From Bacillota bacterium (GTDB lineage Bacteria; Bacillota; Bacilli; Bacillales; Bacillaceae_J), in the NCBI GenBank assembly GCA_023457235.1, contig JAEWMK010000260.1, forward strand, positions 1 through 5,063: a DNA stretch of 5,063 nt, in the 5' to 3' direction. A program made the position numbers and the translations under genes. The notes beneath the pieces are model-generated. The model saw only the letters and a program-made list of their open reading frames with translations. It had not been told where the DNA came from and searched no databases. This document shows, in pieces, positions 1-5,063 of the stretch (the first letter of the stretch is position 1; the number at the start of each line of letters is the position of its first letter).

Positions 1-96
1 AGATAAAGGAAACACGACGAAAGAAGAGAGTCGATGTTGACTTATCGTAGGGAGATAAGCGAAGTTTACGAGTCGCTGGGCACTGGAGCTGGACAA
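1..96 (+). repeat. Structured intergenic repeat, copy C (left end cut by window)
   Basis: This is the right-hand two thirds of the element found twice more at 2502-2792. It is near-identical to 2554-2648 of copy A and ends in the same CTGGAGCTGGACAA. The inner hairpin is intact: GATAA (2-6) pairs with TTATC (42-46), AACA (11-14) with TGTT (35-38), and CGAC (15-18) with GTCG (30-33). The right halves of the outer stems are visible (GTTTA at 64-68, GTCGCT at 72-77, GGGCACT at 78-84); their partners lie outside the window. It sits 15 bp past the stop of bpsB, in the opposite orientation to that gene's transcription. No transposase is encoded. It is probably a non-autonomous dispersed repeat of Bacillaceae; its function is unknown. 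Confidence 0.85.
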
Positions 97-111
97 TGAT
101 AACGCAAAAAA

Positions 112-672
112 CTATGTACGTTCCCGCGTAGGTGCAAATCGAGCCCGTTGATGAAATACTGCTTTGTAATTGGTTTCCCTGATTAACGCCTTTTCCTCGA
201 TTGGAATCCGTATGCTTAAAACAACCATATTCAGAAGGGTAAAAATAATGGCTGTAAAATATGCATTAAACATCAACGGTACAACCAATAATTCAATCAC
301 AACCACTAAATAATTGGGATGCCTAATAAATTTGTACGGTCCGCTTGAAATAATATTGACATTAGGCATGATCATGATCTTTGTATTCCAAAACTTCCCT
401 AAGGACAAAAGGCTCCAAACTCTAAGACCCTGGGCTAATGTGAAAAATAATAAAAACACGATCCATAACGATGAAGTTGCTTTATTTAAAAACGATACTT
501 CCATAATTAATGATATAAAAAACAGAATGTGGACCATCACAATATACTTGTAATGTTCCCCACCAACCTCAAAGCCACCATTAGCTTTCATCCATTTTTC
601 ATTCTTTCTGGCAATCCCAAGCTCCGCTATTCTTTGTAATATGACTAAGGATATGAAAAGTGAAAAGAACAT
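112..672 (-). CDS. bpsB: Isoprenylcysteine carboxyl methyltransferase-family membrane O-methyltransferase (BpsB/YpbQ-like)
   Basis: This is a 186-residue polytopic membrane protein of the ICMT family. Hydrophobic stretches lie at about residues 2-16, 43-60, 68-86, 121-137 and 138-156. The family's SAM-binding signature is present: RHPNY at 117-121 followed by EE at 159-160. In B. subtilis the homologue YpbQ (BpsB) O-methylates the alkylpyrones made by the neighbouring type III polyketide synthase BpsA, and the same pairing here supports the same role at the membrane. The ATG is preceded by AGAGGG (684 down to 679), six bases upstream; this Shine-Dalgarno overlaps the bpsA stop codon (683-685), so the genes are separated by only 10 bp and translation is probably coupled. 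The N-terminus MFFSLFISLVILQRIAEL resembles YpbQ as I remember it. No convincing terminator follows the stop. Confidence 0.88.
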   Translation of the reverse strand: MFFSLFISLVILQRIAELGIARKNEKWMKANGGFEVGGEHYKYIVMVHILFFISLIMEVSFLNKATSSLWIVFLLFFTLAQGLRVWSLLSLGKFWNTKIMIMPNVNIISSGPYKFIRHPNYLVVVIELLVVPLMFNAYFTAIIFTLLNMVVLSIRIPIEEKALIRETNYKAVFHQRARFAPTRERT

Positions 673-682
673 GTTATTCCCT

Positions 683-1771
683 CTATTCCCAACGTATTAG
701 TAATAATTCAGAGCTAAAGCCCGGTCCGACAGCTACTGCCAGGCCCAAGTCACCTTTTTTAGAGCTGTTTTCAAGAAACTTTTTCAGGACATATAAAATT
801 GTTGCCGATGACATATTCCCATAATTCGTTAAAATCTCAAGCGAAAGGTCTATTTTTTCTTTAGCAATTCCAAAGGTTTCAACATAGGCCTCTAAAACCT
901 TTTTACCCCCAGGGTGGGCAATAAAATGTTCGATATCCTGCATAGTCAAATTTTGCTCGTCCAAAAAGTTTTGAACGTTTGATTTCACCCATGTACGAAT
1001 GATCGTCGGAATATCTTTTGAAAAAATAACAAAGAATCCTTCATTCCTAATGCTCCAACCCATGACATCCTCTGAATCCGGCATGAGCATGGATTGTGTT
1101 GCTAAAATCCTAGGTAAAGCTATACTTGAATCTTTAAGTGGAAGATCAGCTTCTGAACCCGTTATTAATACACAAGCAACACCATCAGCAAACAGAGAGC
1201 TCCCGACCAAATTACTTTTGGTACGATCATTTTTTTGAAAGGTTAGGCTGCAGAGCTCCACACTTAATACGAGAACTTTAGCTTTTGGAAATGCCTTACA
1301 ATGTTCAAAAGCCCTGGAAAGTCCTGAAGCCCCTCCTGCACACCCCAACCCCCAAATCGGGATTCGTTTACAAGTCTTTCTAAAGGATAGTTGATTCATA
1401 ATTTTTGCCTCGATACTTGGTGTTGCTAAACCACTGGAGGTTATGTAAAAAATAGCATCTATATCCTCAAATGGAATTGGTTTCTGTAAATAGGCTGGGT
1501 TATGCAAACATTCTGTAATCGCTAAAACCCCAAACTCAACAGCTTTTTCAATAAAGATTTCATTCTTTTCAGCGAAGGAATGGTCCTTGCTAAACCATTC
1601 CAACGGAACAGAAAAATAACGTTCCTTGATTTGACCGTTTTCAAATACCTTCAACAAGCGCTCGATTTCATGAAAGGAATCCTGAAACAACTCTCTTACA
1701 AATTCAACTGTTTTTTCCTGTGAAATCCGATAGGGAGGTGTACAAAGACCTACGGATACAATGCTAGCCAT
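683..1771 (-). CDS. bpsA: Type III polyketide synthase (alkylpyrone synthase, BpsA-like)
   Basis: This is a chalcone/stilbene-synthase-fold enzyme of 362 residues from the chosen start. Type III synthases load a fatty acyl-CoA on an active-site Cys, extend it with malonyl-CoA and cyclise it; BpsA of B. subtilis makes alkylpyrones and alkylresorcinol-type products. The catalytic triad is intact: Cys144 in WGLGCAGGASGL, His286 in FIAHPGG and Asn319 in TNYGNMSSAT. The VGPGFSSE loop near residues 348-355 matches the C-terminal GFGPG loop. An in-frame ATG at 1795 would add eight charged residues (MDKEKREL), but it has no Shine-Dalgarno. The ATG at 1771 has GAGGG five bases upstream and begins MASIVSVG, matching the family N-terminus, so I prefer it. 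It is the first gene of a two-gene operon with bpsB. A terminator lies in its 5' leader. Confidence 0.92.
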   Translation of the reverse strand: MASIVSVGLCTPPYRISQEKTVEFVRELFQDSFHEIERLLKVFENGQIKERYFSVPLEWFSKDHSFAEKNEIFIEKAVEFGVLAITECLHNPAYLQKPIPFEDIDAIFYITSSGLATPSIEAKIMNQLSFRKTCKRIPIWGLGCAGGASGLSRAFEHCKAFPKAKVLVLSVELCSLTFQKNDRTKSNLVGSSLFADGVACVLITGSEADLPLKDSSIALPRILATQSMLMPDSEDVMGWSIRNEGFFVIFSKDIPTIIRTWVKSNVQNFLDEQNLTMQDIEHFIAHPGGKKVLEAYVETFGIAKEKIDLSLEILTNYGNMSSATILYVLKKFLENSSKKGDLGLAVAVGPGFSSELLLIRWE

Positions 1772-1834
1772 AAGTTCCCTCTTCTCTTTATCCATTTACT
1801 GTTATATTTTCCAATTAATATTATTTTAGTCACG

Positions 1835-1861
1835 AAAAAAAACCTCCCTTATTTAGGGAGG
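1835..1861 (-). terminator. Rho-independent terminator in the bpsA upstream region
   Basis: Read on the minus strand, CCTCCCT (1861-1855), a five-base loop and AGGGAGG (1849-1843) form a perfect 7-bp stem, followed by eight T (1842-1835). That is a textbook intrinsic terminator acting leftward. It lies about 63 bp before the bpsA start at 1771, in the same direction as bpsA. It could end readthrough from the right (the Ku/LigD side, antisense to cheX) or act as an attenuator in the bpsA leader. On the plus strand the hairpin is followed only by CGACGTTTT, so it would be a poor rightward terminator. Confidence 0.85.
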
Positions 1862-1891
1862 CGACGTTTTGAAGGTTTGTTGTGCAGTTTT

Positions 1892-1897
1892 ATTATA
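1892..1897 (-). promoter_or_regulatory. Candidate -10 box upstream of the bpsA leader terminator
   Basis: A perfect TATAAT occurs on the minus strand here, but the region 15-19 bp upstream holds no good TTGACA-like -35, and the surroundings are AT-rich enough for chance matches. If used, transcription would start near 1885 and run into the terminator at 1861-1835 before reaching bpsA. I see no comparably clear promoter between the terminator and bpsA. Treat this as tentative. Confidence 0.3.
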
Positions 1898-1972
1898 ACC
1901 GATTCCCGGCTTCATTACATTGTAAATTATTGTATAATTATTATAATTTTTATAAATTAACAAGATTCCTAA

Positions 1973-2000
1973 TTTACGTTATTCATTTTTGTGGTATCAT
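1973..2000 (+). promoter_or_regulatory. Probable sigma-A-type promoter of the cheX-like gene
   Basis: TTTACG (1973-1978, four of six matches to TTGACA) and TATCAT (1995-2000, five of six to TATAAT) are separated by 16 bp, with a TG a short distance before the -10 box. The stretch 1920-1965 upstream is almost pure A/T and could act as an UP element. Transcription would start near 2007, leaving a leader of about 40 nt before the CTG at 2048. This placement also argues against the GTG at 1991 as the gene's start, since it lies inside the promoter. Confidence 0.5.
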
Positions 2001-2032
2001 GTACCTATTCTATATTACATAAAAAGAAATAT

Positions 2033-2042
2033 AGGGAGGTGG
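2033..2042 (+). promoter_or_regulatory. Strong Shine-Dalgarno that fixes a CTG start for the cheX-like gene
   Basis: AGGGAGGTGG contains GGGAGGT, close to the ideal AGGAGGT, ending seven bases before CTG at 2048-2050. No ATG, and no TTG at suitable spacing, occurs in this frame. The in-frame GTG at 2039-2041 lies within the Shine-Dalgarno itself. Confidence 0.75.
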
Positions 2043-2047
2043 GTAAA

Positions 2048-2503
2048 CTGTCTTTAAGCGAGAATATTACTCATATATTAAACGGAACGTTGGAATCGGT
2101 TAAAAGTGTAATCCCAATGCCGCTTGTAATTGGACAACCTTCACTTATGACAGAACCGTTGGAACAAACTGAGATTGGAGTTTTAATAGGGATGGTTGGC
2201 CATGTAAGAGGTCGTTTAGTTTTAGAAAGTGCGGCCAAGACATTCGGGGCCATCGGGGAAGCAATGTTCGGCATGCCTTTAGAAGGTGAAATGCTTCAAT
2301 CATTCACAGGTGAGCTTGGGAATATGCTTGCAGGAAATCTTTGTACAATCGTGGCCTCTAAAGGAGTGGATATAGATATTACTCCTCCAACGGTAATGGT
2401 TGGTTCCTCTAAGTTATATGGATTTGATCGTGCTTTTCGCGTACCGGTAGCAATCGAAGGGAAAGGCCAAATTCATATCATCCTAATGCTGGAGAATAAA
2501 TAG
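2048..2503 (+). CDS. cheX: CheX-like chemotaxis phosphatase-family protein (CheC/CheX/FliY superfamily)
   Basis: From the CTG at 2048 the product is 151 residues, close to known CheX proteins. CheX and its relatives dephosphorylate CheY-phosphate and so tune the chemotaxis signal in the cytoplasm. The superfamily's active-site signature is visible as S85-x3-E89-x2-N92, followed about 21 residues later by the Pro-Pro pair at 113-114; E89 and N92 would be the catalytic pair. The rest fits the alpha/beta CheX fold, including GMVGHVRGRLVL near 48-59. The gene stands alone here with its own probable promoter, divergent from bpsA and away from any visible flagellar or chemotaxis gene. Its TAG stop abuts, and its last two bases may belong to, the repeat at 2502-2648. 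A longer form from GTG at 1991 would add 19 residues (MVSCTYSILHKKK...) unlike the family. It could instead act on another receiver domain than CheY. Confidence 0.82.
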   Translation: MSLSENITHILNGTLESVKSVIPMPLVIGQPSLMTEPLEQTEIGVLIGMVGHVRGRLVLESAAKTFGAIGEAMFGMPLEGEMLQSFTGELGNMLAGNLCTIVASKGVDIDITPPTVMVGSSKLYGFDRAFRVPVAIEGKGQIHIILMLENK

Positions 2504-2648
2504 AAAAGCGGAAGCGCCCGTTTAGCGACGTCTAAACTGGAGCACGGCGACTGAGATAAAGGAAACACGGCGAACTTGAAAGCCGATGTTGACTTATCGT
2601 AGGGAGGTGGGCGAAGTTTACGAGTCGCTGGGCGCTGGAGCTGGACAA
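2502..2648 (+). repeat. Structured intergenic repeat, copy A
   Basis: This is a 147-bp element beginning AGAAAAGCG and ending CTGGAGCTGGACAA, directly followed by copy B. It is a nested inverted repeat. The outer stems are AGCGCCC (2513-2519) with GGGCGCT (2630-2636), AGCGAC (2524-2529) with GTCGCT (2624-2629), and TAAAC (2533-2537) with GTTTA (2616-2620). The inner hairpin is GATAA (2555-2559) with TTATC (2594-2598), AACA (2564-2567) with TGTT (2587-2590), and CGGC (2568-2571) with GCCG (2582-2585), around a ten-base loop. It starts at the cheX stop codon and lies between convergent genes, so it could help end transcription, though no T-run follows the stems. It has no coding capacity of its own; open frames across it are incidental. 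Confidence 0.88.
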
Positions 2649-2792
2649 AGAAAAGCGAAAGCCACCCGGTTAGCGCCGTTCGGACTGGACTGAGCCGGAG
2701 GAGATAAAGGAAACACGACGAGCGTAGCAAGTCGATGTTGACTTATCGTACGGAGGTGAAGGAAGTCTCGCTTGGTGGCTGGAGCTAGACAA
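2649..2792 (+). repeat. Structured intergenic repeat, copy B (tandem with copy A)
   Basis: This is a more diverged 144-bp copy in the same orientation, from AGAAAAGCG to CTGGAGCTAGACAA. The architecture is kept although bases differ: the outer stem is AGCCACC (2660-2666) with GGTGGCT (2774-2780), then AGCG (2672-2675) with CGCT (2769-2772), with a possible GACT (2683-2686) and AGTC (2764-2767). The inner hairpin is GATAA (2703-2707) with TTATC (2743-2747), AACA (2712-2715) with TGTT (2736-2739), and CGAC (2716-2719) with GTCG (2731-2734). Only 25 bp, including a run of T at 2805-2812, separate it from the end of the LigD polymerase gene. Copies A and B together fill nearly all of the gap 2504-2817. 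Confidence 0.85.
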
Positions 2793-2817
2793 CTATACAC
2801 ATTACTTTTTTTAATAT

Positions 2818-3735
2818 TCAAGTCAGCCTCAAGTGATCGAGAACAACCTGAAATGGTTGATTTTTTTTGGCTTCAAAAAATACATCTTTAAACGGGCAGC
2901 CCTTTTCCTTTATTCTTGCATCGATGGATTCAATCGGAAACATTTCCGGATTCAGTTCTTTATTCACCTCACTCCATCGTAATGGAGTTGCAACTAAGGC
3001 CTCTTCATTTCCTCTCAGTGAGTAAGGAGCGATGATCGTTTTTCCTTCCGCATGCTGGACATAATCAACATAAAGCCTTTTGCCTCGCTTGGATTTGAGC
3101 CTTTCAGTTGTGAACCAATTTGGTTCTTTTTCAACTAAAAACTGTGCCATTAATGCAGTAAATACCCTTGTATCGTCGTAGGAAAAGGTATGATCAGGCA
3201 ACGGTAAATAAATTTGTAACCCCTTATTCCCCGAAGTTTTCACAAACGATTGTAAATGCAAGCTGTCAAACGCCTCTTTTAACAAAAGTGCAGCCTCCAC
3301 AGCGAGTGTAAAGTCTTTTCTTGAAGGTGGATCCAAATCGAAAACGATTTCTGATGGTTTTTGTGAATGAATCGTTGAAAAAGGAATATGATATTCAATT
3401 GCTGATTGATTCCCTATCCATAATAGGGTTGATTGATCTTGACATAGAATAAAGTCAGTTTCGTCTTCATATTTTGTTTTGATAAAGTCCGGCGCATAAT
3501 CGGGACAATTTTTTTGATAAAACTTTTCTTTATGAACTCCATCTGGAAAACGAATAGTCGTTAGTAATCGATCCTTTAGATACGGAAGCATGAACGGAGA
3601 AACTATTGTCAAATAATTTAGATAGTCGATTTTACGAATATCTTTCTTTTGCCATAATAATTTTGTTATATTCGTAAGCTGTATTGCCTTGTCATTTACG
3701 ACGACTTCATGGTTCGTTTCCGAGCTTCTTCCCAT
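2818..3735 (-). CDS. ligD: LigD polymerase/primase domain as a separate reading frame
   Basis: This 305-residue product is the archaeo-eukaryotic-primase-type polymerase of the NHEJ enzyme LigD, which fills gaps and adds nucleotides at broken ends held by Ku. Visible are the entry motif LTNITKLLW (20-28), the conserved FYQKNCPDYAPDF (72-84), the metal-binding FDLDPP with D133 and D135, TSGNKGLQ (167-174), and YVDYVQ with the third Asp, D224, before APYSLRG. The nuclease (PE) domain is absent, as in Bacillus LigD. Bacillus LigD normally fuses this domain to the C-terminus of the ligase; here it lies one base out of frame with it. I chose the ATG at 3735 because GGGAGG (3748-3743) lies seven bases upstream; the TTG at 3750 overlaps that site. 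It overlaps the ligase frame by 40 bp. It is either an independently translated subunit or the product of a frameshift. At position 174 Gln replaces the His of the SGGKGLH motif in other LigDs. Confidence 0.85.
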   Translation of the reverse strand: MGRSSETNHEVVVNDKAIQLTNITKLLWQKKDIRKIDYLNYLTIVSPFMLPYLKDRLLTTIRFPDGVHKEKFYQKNCPDYAPDFIKTKYEDETDFILCQDQSTLLWIGNQSAIEYHIPFSTIHSQKPSEIVFDLDPPSRKDFTLAVEAALLLKEAFDSLHLQSFVKTSGNKGLQIYLPLPDHTFSYDDTRVFTALMAQFLVEKEPNWFTTERLKSKRGKRLYVDYVQHAEGKTIIAPYSLRGNEEALVATPLRWSEVNKELNPEMFPIESIDARIKEKGCPFKDVFFEAKKNQPFQVVLDHLRLT

Positions 3736-4658
3736 GTACAAGCCTCCCAAGTAACATCCAATCGAAACTGCGAAAACCGCGGCTCACGTATTTCATCCTT
3801 GTACCAATCAAGGAAAAGTAATTCCACACTTATGCTTGGATCAATAAAAATAAACTGGGTGTCTTCTTTTGTAGCATTTGTTTTAATAATTTTGTATAAC
3901 GCCATTCTTTCCTCATCATTAATACCGTGTAAAAACAGTCCCGCATGTACTATTTGTTGACCCTTTACTAAGCCAACATGAAAATATCCATTTTGCTTTT
4001 CATAAGAAATGATAATAAAATTCGCCTTTTTCCAATTTTTTATTTTTAGCCAATTCGTTGTCCTTGCGCCTTCATCCCATGTGCTGTTTATCTTTTTGGC
4101 CACAATCCCTTCCCCAAAATCTGCTGTAATATATGACCATAGTTCTTCACTATTGTTGAAAAACTCTATATTCATTAATTTTGATGCTTTATTGTTTTCT
4201 ATTTTTATATCACTAAATAGCTTGGATAGCTGTTTTTTCCTAAATAAAAGTGGTTCATTCATTAACGAATTCCCTTGAGCCATTAACATATCAAAGGCAA
4301 TATAATGGGCAGGTGTTTCATTTGCCAATCGGTTAATTTTTTTTCCAATTTTTGTTCTGCCTCTGATTTGAATTTTTTCAAAGTCAGCACGAAATTGTGA
4401 TTCTAATATAACTATTTCCCCATCTAAAACTAATGGTTTATATTTGTCGAAAATATCTATTTTCCTTTTAGTATCTTGTAAAATTTCGGGAAAAGAGGCG
4501 GAAATATTTATTAAATTCCTACTTATTAGCTCAATCCGCTCTTCTGAAATATACAATAAACAGCGAAATCCATCGTATTTTGCTTCATAGATCCAATCAG
4601 ACCCTATTGGAACACTTTCTACTAATGTAGGCAACATTGGTTTATAATACTTGTTCAT
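3696..4658 (-). CDS. ligD: ATP-dependent DNA ligase domain of LigD (NHEJ ligase), separate from its polymerase domain
   Basis: This 320-residue protein seals double-strand breaks with ATP in Ku-dependent end joining. The nucleotidyltransferase motifs are all present: KYDGFR with AMP-accepting Lys27 (motif I), SRN at 46-48, LDGEIV at 78-83 with the acidic pair D79/E81 (motif III), IAFDML at 120-125, EGIVAKK at 183-189 (motif IV) and WLKIKN at 203-208 (motif V). Residues from about 211 form the OB-fold domain, ending in REPRFSQFRLDVTWEACTW, typical of the ligase end of LigD. The frame then stops after RTMKSS, where the Bacillus enzyme would continue into the polymerase domain; that domain follows in the -1 frame. 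As a ligase it is complete. The start is five bases after the Ku stop, with only a weak purine-rich stretch ahead, so translation is probably coupled to Ku. Confidence 0.9.
   Translation of the reverse strand: MNKYYKPMLPTLVESVPIGSDWIYEAKYDGFRCLLYISEERIELISRNLINISASFPEILQDTKRKIDIFDKYKPLVLDGEIVILESQFRADFEKIQIRGRTKIGKKINRLANETPAHYIAFDMLMAQGNSLMNEPLLFRKKQLSKLFSDIKIENNKASKLMNIEFFNNSEELWSYITADFGEGIVAKKINSTWDEGARTTNWLKIKNWKKANFIIISYEKQNGYFHVGLVKGQQIVHAGLFLHGINDEERMALYKIIKTNATKEDTQFIFIDPSISVELLFLDWYKDEIREPRFSQFRLDVTWEACTWEEARKRTMKSS
3743..3748 (-). promoter_or_regulatory. Internal Shine-Dalgarno for the LigD polymerase frame
   Basis: GGGAGG on the minus strand lies seven bases before the ATG at 3735-3733. 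It is embedded in codons for the conserved TWEACT motif near the ligase C-terminus, so the bases may be kept for protein reasons alone; the correctly spaced ATG is what makes it look functional. The ligase stop lies downstream at 3696-3698, so ribosomes finishing the ligase would pass over this start. Confidence 0.55.
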
Positions 4659-4663
4659 TGGAA

Positions 4664-5063
4664 TTAACTCGTTTTCTTCTTTCGTACGTTAAGCGTCTTT
4701 TTCTTCTTTTGCAGCTCTTCTTGTTCTTTCTTTTGCGTTAGTTGATTTGTTGGTTTAGTTTGGTCAATGCTTGCTTGAAGAGCTGCCATTAAATCTACAA
4801 CATTGGACTTAGGTGCTTCTTTCGGTACTGTAATTTCTTCGCCATTTACTTTTGATTCGATTAATTCCATTAATGCTGTCCGATAATCATTTGTATACTT
4901 TTCAGGTTCAAACTCAGTTGTCAGTTGTTCTATTAACTGTGTCGCCATATCCATTTCTTTTTGATCCACTTTAATTTCTGTATCCACGCCAGGAACTTGC
5001 CCAACATGACGAACCTCATCTGGATAGAAAATCGTCTCAAGTAAAAGTCCCTGTTGATAAACC
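4664..5063 (-). CDS. ku: DNA end-binding protein Ku, C-terminal part (N-terminus beyond window)
   Basis: This is the last 132 residues of a bacterial Ku, which forms a ring on broken DNA ends and recruits LigD. The frame is open to the window edge (first full codon at 5062), and the visible start LLLETIFYPDEVR matches the conserved Ku core motif, so the GTG-initiated reading from 4987 is only an internal fragment. The core is followed by a predicted helical stretch (DMATQLIEQLTTEFEPEKY, then YRTALMELIESK), then a low-complexity tail rich in Lys, Gln and Glu ending in KKKK and RKKKTS. Lysine-rich tails of this kind in bacterial Ku help DNA binding and LigD contact. It is the upstream gene of the Ku-ligase-polymerase operon, matching the ykoV-ykoU arrangement of B. 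subtilis but with both genes on one strand here. Confidence 0.93.
   Translation of the reverse strand, partial: VYQQGLLLETIFYPDEVRHVGQVPGVDTEIKVDQKEMDMATQLIEQLTTEFEPEKYTNDYRTALMELIESKVNGEEITVPKEAPKSNVVDLMAALQASIDQTKPTNQLTQKKEQEELQKKKKTLNVRKKKTS

Noticed and set aside
100..135. Terminator after bpsB
   Set aside because: On the minus strand TTTTTT follows the stop, but the only preceding stem is TACG/CGTA, four base pairs and set back from the T-run; too weak to call.
314..553. Plus-strand open frame opposite bpsB, and similar frames opposite bpsA (999-1238) and ligD (3709-3960, 4009-4278)
   Set aside because: Each is fully antisense to a well-supported gene, with no Shine-Dalgarno or recognisable domain.
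1798..1890. Known riboswitch or T-box in the bpsA leader
   Set aside because: Only about 24 nt separate the candidate start from the terminator stem, too short for a ligand-binding domain, and no T-box or other conserved core is visible.
2071..2274. Minus-strand open frame opposite the cheX-like gene
   Set aside because: Antisense shadow of a gene with clear family motifs and its own ribosome binding site.
2502..2792. Insertion sequence or CRISPR array
   Set aside because: No transposase, no clear target-site duplication, and only two long imperfect copies in tandem without spacers, so this is a dispersed structured repeat.
2473..2821. Open reading frames on the minus strand across the convergent gap
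   Set aside because: They lie almost entirely in the two repeat copies, resemble no protein family and have low-complexity Pro/Ser/Ala composition, as expected from translating a structured GC-richer repeat.
3696..3735. Programmed -1 ribosomal frameshift joining the two LigD parts
   Set aside because: No X-XXY-YYZ slippery heptamer is in the ligase frame. CGGAAAC resembles one but is not aligned with the codons. A Shine-Dalgarno plus ATG explains expression of the second frame more simply.

Overview
The window looks like chromosomal DNA from a low-GC Gram-positive of the Bacillaceae. The evidence is AT-rich codon use, strong GGAGG-type ribosome binding sites, and gene content known from Bacillus: a type III polyketide synthase with a membrane methyltransferase, a CheX-like protein, and a two-gene Ku/LigD repair operon. 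Genus and species cannot be settled from the sequence alone.

From left to right: positions 1-96 hold the right-hand part of a structured repeat (copy C). Next, on the minus strand, are bpsB (112-672) and bpsA (683-1771, upstream gene), a short operon for alkylpyrone synthesis and O-methylation. The 1772-2047 gap carries an intrinsic terminator that points toward bpsA, and a probable promoter for the plus-strand cheX-like gene (2048-2503), which appears to start at CTG behind a strong Shine-Dalgarno. The convergent gap 2504-2817 is almost entirely two tandem copies (A and B) of the same repeat. The right half is a minus-strand DNA double-strand-break repair operon: the C-terminal part of Ku (4664-5063, cut by the window edge), then the LigD ligase domain (3696-4658), then the LigD polymerase/primase domain (2818-3735).

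Two points stand out. First, LigD, normally one roughly 610-residue ligase-polymerase protein in Bacillus, is here in two overlapping reading frames. The downstream frame has its own well-spaced GGGAGG and ATG inside the end of the ligase gene, so this may be a translationally coupled split enzyme rather than a simple broken gene. Second, the three copies of the roughly 145-bp repeat share a nested inverted-repeat architecture, and paired bases change together between copies (CGGC/GCCG against CGAC/GTCG; AGCGCCC/GGGCGCT against AGCCACC/GGTGGCT). That suggests selection, past or present, on a folded RNA or DNA form.

Ku and the ligase/polymerase together would perform bacterial non-homologous end joining. 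The bps genes would make membrane-associated alkylpyrone methyl ethers. The CheX-like protein would act on CheY-phosphate or a similar receiver. I see no functional link between these modules beyond adjacency. Apart from the repeats there is no sign of a mobile element, CRISPR array or RNA gene.
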